Source: Adineta steineri (Eukaryota > Rotifera > Eurotatoria > Adinetida > Adinetidae). From it: a stretch of 64,000 bases of DNA. Where the stretch lies: positions 1-64,000 of the forward strand of contig CAJNOI010000166.1 of the NCBI GenBank assembly GCA_905250115.1, in the 5' to 3' direction. Below are positions 27,601-39,869 of this stretch, in pieces (the stretch's first letter is position 1; every line of letters begins with the position of its first letter). Made by a program: the position numbers and the translations under genes. The notes beneath the pieces were generated by a model. The model saw only the letters and a list, made by a program, of their open reading frames with translations. It was not told the DNA's origin and did no database searches.

Positions 27601-30600
27601 CAATCAATGTATAATCATCAAAAAAACAATATAATTACTTTAACACGAGTATCTGCTCCAATTTCTGGATCATAATGTGGTTCATCAGTTAATAAAGTAA
27701 AATTTCCATGTAGAAATGAACTTGTCATATTATCATCATCATCAATATCATTTGTTGGTTGTTTATCAACAATATATTTCGATATATTATTAAGTATTCG
27801 TTTACCAATATCTCCAAGTGCTTGTGGAGATATTTGTATCATATGACCAAGTAAAACAAGCCGAGTAATAAATTGTTCATTATCAAATTGATCATATTGT
27901 GTATCCTAAATTTTATAAATTAAATATAAATAATCAATCCAAACATTTTCTTTACATCGATCATTTTTTGAAGTAATTCATCTCTTTTATCTGGATGTAA
28001 TGCACACATACAATAGAGTGCACGTTTTGCAATCGGTGGATGAAGAGTTAAATATGATGAAAGTTCAGTATCGATAAGTCTAAAATTTATAAAAAAATAT
28101 TTTTCGTTTTTTTTCGAAGAAAATCAAGTAAATATATACGTTAACATGTTACGTTGATTTGATGCAATAATTAATGGTGCACATGCTTCAATTGTACGTA
28201 TGAGTATAGGAGCTAAGAATAAAAATAAATTAGAAAAGATAGTTTTGTTTTTGTATGTATACAAACCTAATTCAAGTACTTGTTGTTTTAATAGATTACA
28301 AAGAAATTCAAGTGATTCTGGAGAATTAAAAATAAATGGATGTTGAATAAAAACCTGTAAAATACAAATCGATTTTATAGACTATCCATTAGAATAAAGG
28401 GTATACGAAAGATGCGCATGGCGAACTTTGCGGACGATTCACCATCACTTCATACTCTTGTGCGCATCGTTCAAGATCTCATACAAACCTTTAATAATTG
28501 ATTAATATTTTCATAGTATAAAGTCGATTGTTCTGGTTCTGTAAATATAGAATAAAAGATTATTAACTCAATTGTTTTTTGTTTAATATTTTTACCGTTT
28601 GATACTCGTTCAAATATAAATTTAAGTAATTTACTAACTGTTTCTTGATCAAATAAAAGTGTTGAAATTTTTTCAAACATTGTTTTGATTAATCCGCACA
28701 TTTTGGTATATTGTCCTTGAATATTATTTTCTACATTTGTTGTTGTTGTTGTTTGTTCATCTGTTGTATTTGTTGGAAAACGTTTTTGTTCTTTAGCTGC
28801 TTCTTCTAATAACATTTGTCCCATACCATTCTAGAAAGTAAAAATTTCTTTAGTTTAATCTTTAAAAAAATTTTTTATTCGAATATACAGCTAAAGCATA
28901 ACATTCTTTTGATTTAATTCCATCGGATATAGCTTGTTTAAATACTGATAAAATACTTGTTTCATTTGTGTTTACTAATGATTGTTTATGCTGTTTAATA
29001 GCATAAATAGCAAATGCTTTTAATACGGATTCATTTTTATCTGGATTAGGTAAACAACCTTTTAATAAGAAAAAAAAGCTATGGATTTTATCTTTTCAAG
29101 ATGTTAAAATACATACGTATAGCAATGGCATGAATAAGACTAACAAGTTTTAATTCGATCAATTGTTTATCATCATTTCCGATGTTTGGATCAGCCATTT
29201 GCAAACAAAAATCAATTAATTTATCCAATTGACGACGAAATCTAATGAGAAAATAATAATTAGATAGACATAGTAATACAATAGAATACTTACACAAATT
29301 TACTGTGAATGATTTCACGAATTGCACTAAAGAAAAAGAAAATTATTCAATCGAGAACATAAATAAATGAAGATAGAATGAGAGTTTAGTTGCCTCAGAG
29401 AAAATTTAAAATATTTCTTTTTGTGTACTCAAAAAGTGAGTACACTCTAGAATCGGTCAGTGTGTCCGTATGCACGATAACTTTCGAAAGGAGAGATAGA
29501 TTCTGATGATATTTTCTACACAATTCAGTCTCATCAAGATCGAATTCGAAGTTGAGCCTAAATTGGACGAATTATTACGAAAATACTGATATCTCCCTAT
29601 ACACTTTTTGCAGTACATACAACTCTCGGATAAAATCCGAAGTTTCCACATTTATTTTGATTTTACATACTGAACAGAGATTATTCGGAAGATCTTCTTT
29701 CCACTTATTAATTTAGTTTTTTTATCGATAACGTTCGAATATTTCACAAGAATCTTACCGTTGAGCATTTTCGCTAACATTTGAATATAATGTTAATAAA
29801 ACTCGTACTTTATCATCTGTTTTAACATCCCATGGCATTAAATAAAAAGTCAAAAGTCTTTCAGCTAATAATCTATAATTAATAAATAAATAAATAATTC
29901 AATTGAAATTCTCTCGAGTATATTCTTTTGTCTTACTTGTCTTGTGTCGCTTTCTGATAATACAAATGTATAATACAATTTGCTATCCATGTTAACTGTT
30001 TTTGTATATCATCTGACCAATTTGCATTAGTACATTCTTTTTTATAAACATGTCCAAGATAATCAAGTGCTTCTTTTCGAACTTCCCACTAGAAAAAACA
30101 GAAAAATTCTATCTTTGAAATTATTATTTTGTTTCTTTTTCTTACAATTTTATCTCTTGCACGTTCACATAAAATTTGTTTCATTCTATCACTTATATCA
30201 CAAAGATTTGAATTTGTTATAGCACGAATTTGTGTCATTAATTGTGAACGTATATTTGTATCAGCTGAAAGACTTAATTGAACCATTACATCTAAAAAAA
30301 ATATATGAATTTTAATTTATACATCATTTCTTTTTTCTTCTAATAAAATATTAACCTTCAAGGTCAGATGTTAATTCTGGATGATTAACAAAATAACTTT
30401 TCAAATGTTTCATACATGTTAATTGAACTTCGGGTGTACCATTTTTAAATCTAAATAATATTTATTTTAGAACTAAAAAGTAAAGATTATTCAATATACT
30501 GTTCAAGAAATGCATTCCATAGAGTTTTATATTTTTTTGCAATATCATTATTTGGTGAACTTGTGACATAAGCAATGATTTTTGCGGCATCACGACGATG

Positions 30601-32022
30601 TTTTTCATTTGATACCTAAAATAAAATTTTTAATAAAAAAATTTTTTCGAATTATTTTATTTATCTACTGTTAATCGATGTTCAATTGTTGGAATAATTT
30701 CATCAACAATTGTATCGGATATATGACTTAATGCGTCGAATATATAATAAATTTTCGAATGTAAATGTAATGATTCTGTATCTTCGGTAACTAAAACTGC
30801 TTTGAAATACTAAAATAATAGATAAGAAATAAATAAACAAACAAAATATAATCAAAATTTACTTCAGCAATTGGTGACTTAATAATAGATTCACTTCGAC
30901 GTATGATTGCTTCAACTAATTCATAACATTCTTCACGTAATTTCTAGAAAACATATACAAGTTTATTAAATTCTATATATAACACCATAAGTTCAAAGAT
31001 TGGAAGGTTTTTTTTTGACTTCCTGTATTATATATTCAAATATAACACGAACACGTAGTTAATCAACTAAGTTAAATCATCAACGGCCTGGAAATTCTCG
31101 CATTTATTAATTATGAATATGTCAGTTTTGATTATTAAATCCAGAACAGAAAATTCTTCTATATATAAACAAGAGTTGAATAAAATACCTTTTCTGGATC
31201 GATAATTCTTGCGAAAAGTAATTCTAATAGTGAAAATGGTATTGTTTCATATTCTGCTAAAATAACCGAAACAATATCGATCATTAAATTTTTCAATTGA
31301 TCTGTATGTTTCTTTCTATAATAGACAAAAAAAATTTTTCTACTTATAAATTATGATTAATACGTACTGCACAGCATTAAATAAATTATTAAGTACAACA
31401 GTACTTATTTGACAACCTCGATTATCTTCGAGATTAACTGCTGGTATAAATGATTGAACCATACTTAAATTCTAAAAATCGAAAGAAATATTTTTCTGAA
31501 AAATTCAATTATTGATTTGATTTTACTTCAAGTAGATAATAACGTCGTGTAAATAATGGATCATCAATTTTTTTTAATCCGATTAATTGACGAGCAAGAA
31601 ATAGAAACATATTCTAATTAAATGAAAAATATAGAAAATATTATTTTTATTTTCTTAACATACAAGCATTTTCTCTGATGGTATTTCAGGTAAATTTGGT
31701 GCATAAATACGAATAATATCGGCTAGACATATAGCTGCATAAAGTTGTATGTCAGCACGTTCATGTGAATAGAAAAAATCATCAAGTAATGTTTTATAAA
31801 GTCCTGTGAAAAAATGACGTTTTTCATAATTTTGTGGTAGTGATTGTAAAAGTCTTTGATTTTTCTAAAGAAAAATAAACAATAATAAGACAAAAAAAAA
31901 GAATAAATTGAAAATTTATTTACAGTTAAATTATCGAGAAGTTTATTTGTTGGTAAACTTGGACTAACACTTAAAACTTGTGATGGTAATACATCAGGTA
32001 CAGTTCCCGATGAAGTTGCCAT
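24658..32022 (-). CDS. PDS5: sister chromatid cohesion regulator PDS5
   Basis: Long HEAT-repeat protein encoded by more than twenty short-intron exons, starting MATSSGTVPDVLPSQ at 32022 and ending SRVKSKV-stop at 24658. Diagnostic blocks near the N-terminus include LYAAICLADIIRIYAPNLP and LVRQLIGLKKIDDP...YYLLENL, matching the PDS5 block around ADIFRIYAPEAPY. The remainder is alpha-helical repeat sequence with PDS5-like helices, ending in a Ser/Lys/Thr-rich basic tail (KKISGDNDEEND, KKRKRQTSS) as in PDS5A/B. PDS5 binds the cohesin kleisin and, with WAPL and sororin or acetyltransferases, controls cohesin release and maintenance in the nucleus. Most introns are 45-65 bp; two are much longer: ~24.83-26.20 kb, holding nested MITEs, and ~29.33-29.76 kb, holding an unidentified insertion. 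Both are intronic and leave the coding frame intact. Confidence 0.9.
25750..25918. mobile_element. hAT-like MITE (element A, outer)
   Basis: 169-bp element in the last PDS5 intron. Perfect 13-bp terminal inverted repeats: CAGTGTTTTATCT at 25750-25762 and its reverse complement at 25906-25918. The left 8-bp target site is TAGTTGTT (25742-25749). The right copy, TAGTTGTC, is split by element B: TAGT at 25919-25922 and TGTC resuming at 26056. No coding capacity. An 8-bp duplication and CAGTG termini indicate the hAT superfamily. Its interior is GC-rich compared with the surrounding intron. Confidence 0.85.
25923..26047. mobile_element. hAT-like MITE (element B, nested in A's right border)
   Basis: 125-bp element starting TAGTGGCGGCGCCA and ending with the near-inverse TGGCGCCGCCGCTA (one mismatch over ~14 bp). 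Flanking 8-bp sites are ACTGTAGT (25915-25922) and ATTGTAGT (26048-26055), 7 of 8 identical. The target spans the last four bases of element A and the first four of A's own target duplication, so B inserted after A. Confidence 0.8.
29329..29756. other. unusually long PDS5 intron with an unidentified insertion
   Basis: About 430 bp where neighbouring introns are ~55 bp. It includes an 8-bp-stem hairpin, GTGTACTC / GAGTACAC, at 29423-29445 and a stretch less AT-rich than typical introns (29445-29650). No terminal inverted repeat pair or target duplication was found, so its type is unknown; it may be an old transposon remnant. Confidence 0.5.
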
Positions 32023-32308
32023 TGATTAAAGTATAATCAAAAACAGTTATGAAAAAAAGAAATAAAACAAAATGATTTCTTTGTTCGACTTTATAATTCA
32101 TTTCATTGGTTGAATATTCGTTTCATTCTTGATAGATGTCGATACATAATTACAATTGTGTGTGTCAGTATATAAATACGCTTCTTTTTTTTTAATCAAT
32201 TTTCATATGTTATAAAAGTCTGCTCAGGTTTAAAGATTCTATTTATAGGAATAATTATAGCGTAACCTGAAAATCGCGGATGCACAAGCAAAGACTAGCA
32301 GTGGTCGC

Positions 32309-32525
32309 CAGTGGCGGATCTAGGATTTTGGAAGGAGGTGGGCAATTTTTTTTTTTTGAGTATGGAGGGGGGATACCTGGGGAGGGGGGCGATTTTGGTT
32401 AAAAGCTATTTTTTGAGTCCAACCGAAGTAATGTAAACCTATTTTTTCGTTCATTTTTGCTGTGAAAAATCAAAAAAAAATTCGGAAGGGGGCGATCGCC
32501 CCCCCCCCCCCTAAGTCCGCCACTG
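32309..32525. mobile_element. hAT-like MITE with perfect 8-bp target duplication
   Basis: 217-bp element between PDS5 and the first ZIP gene. Ends are CAGTGGCGGA (left) and TCCGCCACTG (right), exact inverse repeats. It is flanked by identical 8-bp copies of GTGGTCGC at 32301-32308 and 32526-32533. The interior has G- and C-homopolymer runs near the right end. No open frame. Related copy at 63573-63752. Confidence 0.95.
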
Positions 32526-32697
32526 GTGGTCGCGTTAGCCCACCTTTGGTATTAAACATTCAATGGCACTGACGAGAGTCGAAACTGATTCTTGCAAGTT
32601 CGATTACTTTTGTAGGTATATTATATATGAAAACGACTTGCCAAAATAAACTATGTTGCGTTAAAAGTTCCGCAAGTGATTCCTTTTCGCTTTTCAT

Positions 32698-32924
32698 CGG
32701 TCAAGTTAAGTAAACTCCAGATTTGGAGTTTACGAGTTCCAGTTTATCAATAAATTGTCGCTTGTAACTATGTGCGTTTTTTCTTAAGTGTCACCAGTCG
32801 ACTCAACATAGACCAAAGTATCTATTAGAGCAATCAAAAACACATGATTACAGTTTTCAGGTAGAGTTTTCACGAAAACTTAGACATTCGTCAACTCCAA
32901 ATTTGGAGCACACTTAACTGGACC
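32698..32924. mobile_element. MITE-like element with ~32-bp inverted repeats
   Basis: Left end GGTCAAGTTAAGTAAACTCC (32699 onward), then AGATTTGGAGTT; right end is the near-inverse, reading outward GGTCCAGTTAAGTGTGCTCC then AAATTTGGAGTT. Each arm contains its own palindrome (CTCC-RATTT-GGAG). Possible 8-bp target sites CTTTTCAT (32690-32697) and CTTTTTAT (32925-32932) match at 7 of 8. The exact terminus is uncertain by one base. No coding capacity; superfamily undetermined. Confidence 0.6.
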
Positions 32925-33263
32925 CTTTTTATGCAATTCTTTCAAAGATATATGTCATAATAAACTGTAATTTTACTAAATTCTTATTTATTTCAGCACT
33001 AATACTTTCAAAAAAAAATCATCGTATTTCAATTTAAAAGCACAAGAATATCACTCTTCAGATAAAACTAAAGAAAAACTATTTCATTAACAAAGAAGGC
33101 ACATTGTAAGATAAGAATTAGAAAAGGAAAAAAAAACAAACACAAATTCACAGATCCAAATATAATTTTCATTCAAATAAATTGGACGGATTGTATCAGT
33201 TTCATTCTCAAAAACAAACACAAACTAATACAATTTCAGAAAAAAGAGAAGACTTTTCATTTC

Positions 33264-35931
33264 TTAGAATTTAATTAAATTTTCCAAATGTTCACCATAT
33301 TTTCCTAATACAAACATAATAACAAAACCTAATATTAAACCACTATTTTGACACAATAAAATTTTAAGTTTCACTACAGTTGTTACTGCTTGATTTGCCT
33401 GTAAATAATCTTTTTCAATTTCATCACCCATAGAAACAAGTTCAGGTATCTAGAAAAAGTCAAACATTATATTTAAAATTGAAAAATTTAATCTTATACC
33501 ATATCTGCAAGACCAATATAGACAAACATTCCGCCTGCTAATGCATAAATCCATGGATGAAATTGTTCAAGTTCACCTAATTTAGCGCCAATTATAAAAC
33601 CAAGATAACAACTACATGCTGAGAGAAAATTCATTATTAATGCTTGTCCGATAGTTAAACCACTACTAAGTAGAACAGCAATATCTCCTAATTCATGAGG
33701 AAATTCTTCACATATTATCGGAAATGACATTCGAAGACCTTCACCAATTGAAACCATAAATGCAGCACCTAATGTTAAACCATCGATGAAATTATGTAAC
33801 ATATCACCAATAAATATCATCCACCCAGCCGCTTTCATTCTCTTCAAATTATGAACTAATCCATGTTTATGTTTTTTCTGAAATACCGGCTGAAAGAAAA
33901 CGAGAAGAATTTACATGAAAATTATCAATAAAATGTATTCAAACTCTTAAATTTTGATAATGAATCTCCCTTTATTTCTCACCTAGGAAAACGGACAATT
34001 TCTCGCTCGAACAGTTGACTTGGAAAATCGAAGTTGAAAAGAATATATCACTGTGGAAAATAAAAGTTACTCATGTTGTTATGAAAAATTGAATAAAAGA
34101 CTACAAGTACTCAACAACAAACATCATGCAATTTTTTGAACAATACATAATAGAATAATGTTAATTTAATAGACATAAACAAATATCCAGAACGTGCTAA
34201 TTTATTCAATATAAATATTTTTATAAGCTGACGTTTTCAAATACAATAATTAATATTATTGATTATTCTCATAGTTTACAGACTTAATCTACGGTTCCTC
34301 TTGATTACAGCGTGTCATTATGTCAAAAAAGACAATTTCGAAGCGTACATCGATCAAGAGCATAGCTGAGAATGACGCCCTTGGACAATTTCTTTATCTT
34401 TCAACCGAAAAACAATCATGTGATTTAAAAATATATAATAACTTTACAAAATTCTTCTATCATATATCATGCAAGTAAAAGCAAAGATAAATTTATTAAT
34501 CAATCATAGGTGTATATAAGCAAGACACGTACTTTGACAGCAGAATTAATTGAGATACGTTTTGAATCAATAAGACTTGAAGGAGTAGAATCAACATGAC
34601 AGTTATTTGATTCTGTCTGTAATAATTAAGAGCGATATAAGCAAATCTATTTAGAGCAAATAGCATGATAAACTTACTAGTACTTCATCATCACCATGAG
34701 TATGCGTACAAATAATCTAAATATATACATAAATTTAAAAATTTAAAACGAAGAATGGATACGAACAGTTTCAATATTAAAAAAAATTCTCAATAATTGA
34801 TCTCGCATATAATATATATAAATAACTATCATGGGTATAAGAGATTTATTCAGATAATTATGATGAATATCAGAATCTGGAATGTTAAATGCCTATGTTT
34901 ATAAAATAAATATTATTCTTTTTTTCATATGATTCAAAAACAAACAAACCATGGGAATTAAATGAAATATTCCTGACCCGGTAAGTGTTCCAACAGCTGA
35001 AAATAATCAATTTATTTCTTAAAAAAAGAGAAACACGATTTTATTCTACCTAAACCAATAAAACCAGTAAGAATCCATTTAAAAGCTGGTTTTTTACGAA
35101 ATGGTAAAATAATAGCACCACATAGAGCTGAACAATTAATAAGTGTTACAGTAAGTATTCCAATTAACATATCTAAATAATAATAATAATAACAAGTCAA
35201 AAATGAAAAACACAAACAATTTTATACTTTTCCATGTAACACGTCCTTCTGATTTTCTACAACCATCGTTAAATTTAACATTTATCAAAGCCGGTGATAA
35301 TCGTTTTATATCAGTATTACTTAGACTACTATTTGGTTGAATATTGAATGCATTTAATAGATCATCTGCTGAACTGAAACACTAAATAATAACAAAAATG
35401 AGATTATAGAATATATATATTACAAATAGAAAATTTATTTGAATCCTCAAAGATAATTTATTAAAACCTTCTAGTCAAGGTATAGGTATCATCGAGTCTA
35501 CAATTACTATTCATTGTATATAATTAGCTTTAATTGTTATACAAGAATCCATAGAATATCGAAGCCATGCCATGAACTTCGTGAATTTGGTTTCTGTTTG
35601 TTTTCAATTAATTTATACCTCGACAACGCACTCATTGTATGAAAATGATCTCTGATTATTTGACAAGCAATGTTAATTTATTATATACCTTATGTTCAAA
35701 ATCACCTCGTTGTATATCATTTTGAGTTATAGGACGATCCAGACGTGTTATATCATCAATATTATTTGATTCCAAAATTTTTTCATAATATAATTTTAAA
35801 TCCGATGATGTTTGTAAATGTGAATAAAGAAATTTTTGTTCTTTATCACTTAATTCTATATCAATTGTTAATACTGAATGTATTTCAAGTATAAAAACTG
35901 TCATGATAACATTGACTAGATTAAAATTCAT
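33264..35931 (-). CDS. ZIP family metal transporter, LIV-1 group, ZIP8/ZIP14-like
   Basis: Multi-exon SLC39-type transporter. Start MNFNLVNVIMTVF (35931) is a likely signal peptide. An extracellular N-domain follows (CFSSADDLLNAFNI, CRKSEGRVTW), then membrane segments: MLIGILTVTLINCSALCG; AVGTLTGSGIFHLIP; WMIFIGDMLHNFIDGLTLG; ICEEFPHELGDIAVLLSSG; and the C-terminal helices ending LENLIKF. The metal site motifs HNFIDG and EEFPHELGD are intact. Glu in place of the first His of the LIV-1 HExPHExGD motif is the ZIP8/ZIP14 signature, found in transporters taking Mn, Fe or Cd as well as Zn. Plasma-membrane or endosomal metal uptake is inferred from family. A ~640-bp intron (33.9-34.5 kb) is long for this window. 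A diverged paralogue lies immediately upstream on the same strand. Confidence 0.9.
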
Positions 35932-36087
35932 TCTCTAGAAATATTCAAAATATTGTGGTTAATATTTTAAGAAATAATGGAAATGTCAGAATTGATTTAA
36001 TATCAGTTAAGAGATCAGAATAATAAGCAGATACTACATCACAGAAATGAAACAAAAAACAGAAAACGAGATTTAATTAAATTAAGA

Positions 36088-38119
36088 TCAAAAACGACAA
36101 TACGGACGGAATGAATCACGTGGACAAATATATTCAGAAATAGATTTTCGATGGTAATAACGCCATATAATAGCTAATATTAAAGCAATTAATACTCCGA
36201 TAACAAGAAAAACATTTTGGCATATAAATACAAAGATTTTTAATGTACGTTGTTTTTTTAATGTTTGATTTGCTGTTTTTTCATGTATATGTAAATGTTG
36301 ACCAAAATCATTTAATTCCGGAATCTAAAAATAAAGATTTTGCATTTCTGCATGAAAAGAGTAATCAGTTTATGCACTCACTAGAGTTACAAGTGCAGTA
36401 TAAAAAAGTGCACCATAGACCATTGCATAAATATATTCTTTTGGAATATAAATAAAATTAATAGTAAATTGTTGATTAATTCCGGTTAATATGCCTCCAA
36501 TAATATAACCGAGTATAAGAAAAACAACTGAAAAAAATAAAAATCCAAATCCAAGTTTTCGACCTAATGATGATAAAAGTTCTAAATAAAAAAAATAAAT
36601 TTATATTATTTCAAAAAAATATTTTTCATTTACGTGAATGACGTCGAAATCCTTCAGTGAAAATCATTAACCATAAAACAAAACCAATAAGACGATCATG
36701 TGATAATGCGGTCGATAAACCGCATCCATATATAATATCATTTGAAAAATCATAAATAATATGATATATTATAAAATTGCGTGTTTGATGTTCATGTTGA
36801 CCAGAATGATTGTCTTTTTTAATAGGTCCTTCATCAACTTGTAAACCAGTTGTTTCATCAATATTATCAAGTGTTGACTAAACATAAGAAATTTCAATCA
36901 ACAGTCTCTTTCTTATCGAATTTCGAACTTACTGGTAATCGTATTGGTGAGTCAGATTGTTTATGTTGAAGAGGATCCTAGATATAATTTTTACTTTTTC
37001 GAAATGTAAAATAAAATCAATTACTCGGTTATGAACGTGAAGTGTTTCACGCATTTTAGCCATTTGTATCACAGGTGCATCTGATGATTCTTTTCCTTTA
37101 CTTGGTTCATCCAAATGTGCCTAAAGTTTGTTATTTTATATGTATATGAATAAAATTTCATCCTACTTCATCAACTTTAAATCGAAATCGAAGAAGTTTT
37201 TCAACAATAAAAAAAAGAAAGACACCACATAAAACAACTGTTCCACGAAGAATATACGTATAACTAAAATCTTCATTTGGTACTTCATAAATCTTAAAAA
37301 CAAAATCTTAGACATAAAAAGAAAGACTTCATTTTTCATACATGCGGAATCAAATGATAACTAACTGTACCAAGAATAATTCCACAAGTAAATGCATTAA
37401 AACTAAGACCTAACCATAGATGATATTTCACAGGTGAAAAACGAACTTCATCTGTTGGAGGTTCTACATTATCAGCATGATTTAATATAGCTCTAGCTAA
37501 TCCACCAGATGTTAATACTGAAGAATGATTACCAGAAATAAAAAAAATAATTAAATGAATGAATTTCATTGCAACAATAAAGATTAAACCGAATATCCAT
37601 ACTAAAATACAAATATAGATTTTATTTTAGAGATAAATATTAATTACTATCAAAAAATGGATAAGGTTTTGTAGGTGGTAATTGACGTTTACATCCAGGA
37701 TTTTCGACAGTGTAAAGAAGAGCTGGAAGAAGAGATTTTATATCATTAATAGATAAATTCAGATTAGTTCTATTGTATCCATGTGCATAGAGAAGATCTG
37801 ATGCAGTTTCATAACACTACAAAAAAATAAAATATGAGAAAATTATATTTTCATTAGAAAATCCTACTGAATTCTTTATATAATCTTCATTGTAATCATT
37901 TAATAGTATTTTATCGATATTAATCGGTGAAGAAACAGTATCAGTTAGACGATGTGCTCGAGTATCTCTTAAAAGATCTCGATAAAAACTGTCAAATGAT
38001 GTAAAATCACTAATATTTCGATGAATCAAATTAAAATACAATGATTCAAGTGAAACCGATGCAACAATAAATGGATAATACGTCAAAAATATCACAAATA
38101 TCCTCCAAATTGTTCCCAT
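36088..38119 (-). CDS. diverged ZIP (SLC39-like) paralogue with altered metal site
   Basis: Tandem paralogue of the preceding ZIP gene, about ten exons, from MGTIWRIFVIFL (signal peptide, 38119) to RPYCRF-stop. Shared features: N-domain with CYETASDLLYAHGYN and ALLYTVENPGCKR; LSFNAFTCGIILGTVSYHLIPH aligning with AVGTLTGSGIFHLIP; and C-terminal IPKEYIYAMVYGALFYTALVTL-type helices. Where the intact paralogue has HNFIDG, this one reads YDFSNDIIYG; where it has EEFPHELGD, this reads about FTEGFRRHSREL. Most metal ligands are therefore absent, although frame and splice sites are open throughout. It may be a non-transporting or retuned member. Structure is certain; loss of transport is inference. 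Confidence 0.75.
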
Positions 38120-38768
38120 CTCTAGAAATATGTTTAATTGTTATATCTTTCGTAATAGAAGAAGAGAAAAAAAAAACTTTAAACATTTCTATTAAAAACG
38201 AAACGCAAACTATTTGGACAATGTAATTTTTGTGTCCTTTTTTCGATACGGTTCGAGCCATAAAATGAAACATTATTACTAAGATAAGAATCATTACATG
38301 GCCTTATTTTACAAAAAAAATCGAATATAACAACTGTGACAAGGTACTTATTGTCTCTAATTCTGTCAAAAGAAAAACCGTTTTTTCTTTTTTTTTCTTT
38401 CTACACAACAAATTTCATTTTGATAATCTTATTACTAATCCTTTTTTCCCGCACAGAACATTTTTGAGTGTATCCCATCGACTTTTTATAAATATGTAAG
38501 TACATATTTTTTTTTCTGCGTATATAATTATAGAAGAAAAAAAAGAAACTACTGAAATAAATTTACCATAGTACTAAGGTTTCTCCGATAATTGTTGCAA
38601 AGTTATTCCTGCGCGTTCATTGGAAAAGAAACTTCACCAATGAATTTCTTATATTAGTTCTCCATAAAGATGATAGATGTATATTTTTTTTCAGATGTAA
38701 TTTATTATGATTCATACATACATGTGGCAGATGATTTTCTCATAAACATTCATTTTTGTTTTGAAATT
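38120..38768. promoter_or_regulatory. divergent promoter region, ZIP paralogue / YIPF6
   Basis: About 650 bp between two opposed start codons; both promoters should be here. AT-rich with T- and A-runs (near 38391-38400 and 38509-38516); no motif is distinctive enough to name. Confidence 0.4.
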
Positions 38769-39869
38769 ATGGATACATCAATGGAGCAAGATCAAGTACC
38801 ATTTCTTAGTTCATCTTCACATGGAATTGATATGATAGAAGGTGAAATGTCATCATCTTCAAATCGAACTAATCAAAATGGTTTATCCACACTTGATGAA
38901 CCTGTTATAGATACAATAAAACGTATGTTGTCTAGAAAACTAGTTAAACAAATTTTCGTAATTTTATTTTTTCGAATAGGTGACCTTGGTGCCGTTTTTC
39001 GAAAATTTGGTTATGCTGTTATACCACGTCATTCATCTACACTTTTACAACAGTGGGATCTATGGGGTCCGCTTATTTTAGTTACAACATTAGCAATTCT
39101 TCTTCAAAGTAGTGCAACTAAATCAAGTACTGGTGTACAATTTGCTGAAGTATTTACATTGATGCTCATTGGTTCAATTGCTGTTACAGTATGTCTTTTT
39201 TAAAATTCTTATCGAGAAATTAAAATAATAAATTTATCTTACACATTATGAGATCAGTATTCAATATCCATATGCTGCAGATCAGTTTCTTGTAACAAAA
39301 AATTATCTTTTTCTTACTATACATTCTATTTCGAAGAAAATTCCTATACAAATATGTTACATGTCTTTATCTATTATGATCCAATAATGTATATGTGACT
39401 GATAAGAATAAAGCGTATTCAATAGAACATTGTACTTTTATTAAGTACTGAATAATTGAAATATTTTTCTAATAAAAACAACATATCTTATCTTATACGT
39501 GATTTTTTTCTTAGTTATCCTAACTATAATATAATTATTTCTATTTCTTAGGTGAATTCTCAATTACTCGGTGGAAAAATTTCATTTTTTCAATCTGTTT
39601 GTGTTCTTGGTTATTGCTTATTACCATTGTTATTATCAGCATTTATAAATAATATTCTACTATACATTCCAACTAAATCAACAATCCCTATTTTACATAT
39701 TATACGATTTTTAATTGTGATGACTGCTTTTGCATGGACTATGTATGCTAGTGTTCGTTTTCTTGGACAAACTCAACATCCTAATCGTCGTATGCTTGTA
39801 CTCTATCCGATATTTTTATTTTATTTTCTCATTGCTTGGCTTATTATTCTTCATGCACATCCAAAATAA
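38769..39869 (+). CDS. YIPF6: YIPF6, Yip1-domain Golgi membrane protein
   Basis: 226 residues from three exons, 38769-38922, 38980-39188 and 39552-39869; phases close. The first intron must be removed to restore the family sequence VIDTIKR-DLGAVFRKFGY. Diagnostic: LDEPVIDTI, PRHSSTLLQQWDLWGPLIL, then five hydrophobic segments including LGGKISFFQSVCVLGYCLLP, ending HAHPK. YIPF6 is a multi-span Golgi/ER protein of the Yip1 family acting in vesicle trafficking with Rab GTPases. The cytosolic N-terminus is Ser-rich. An upstream in-frame Met at 38670 would add 33 residues; I prefer 38769 because family members start shortly before the EP/DE-P block. The second intron (363 bp) is long for this window. 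AATAAA lies at the stop codon region. Confidence 0.9.
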
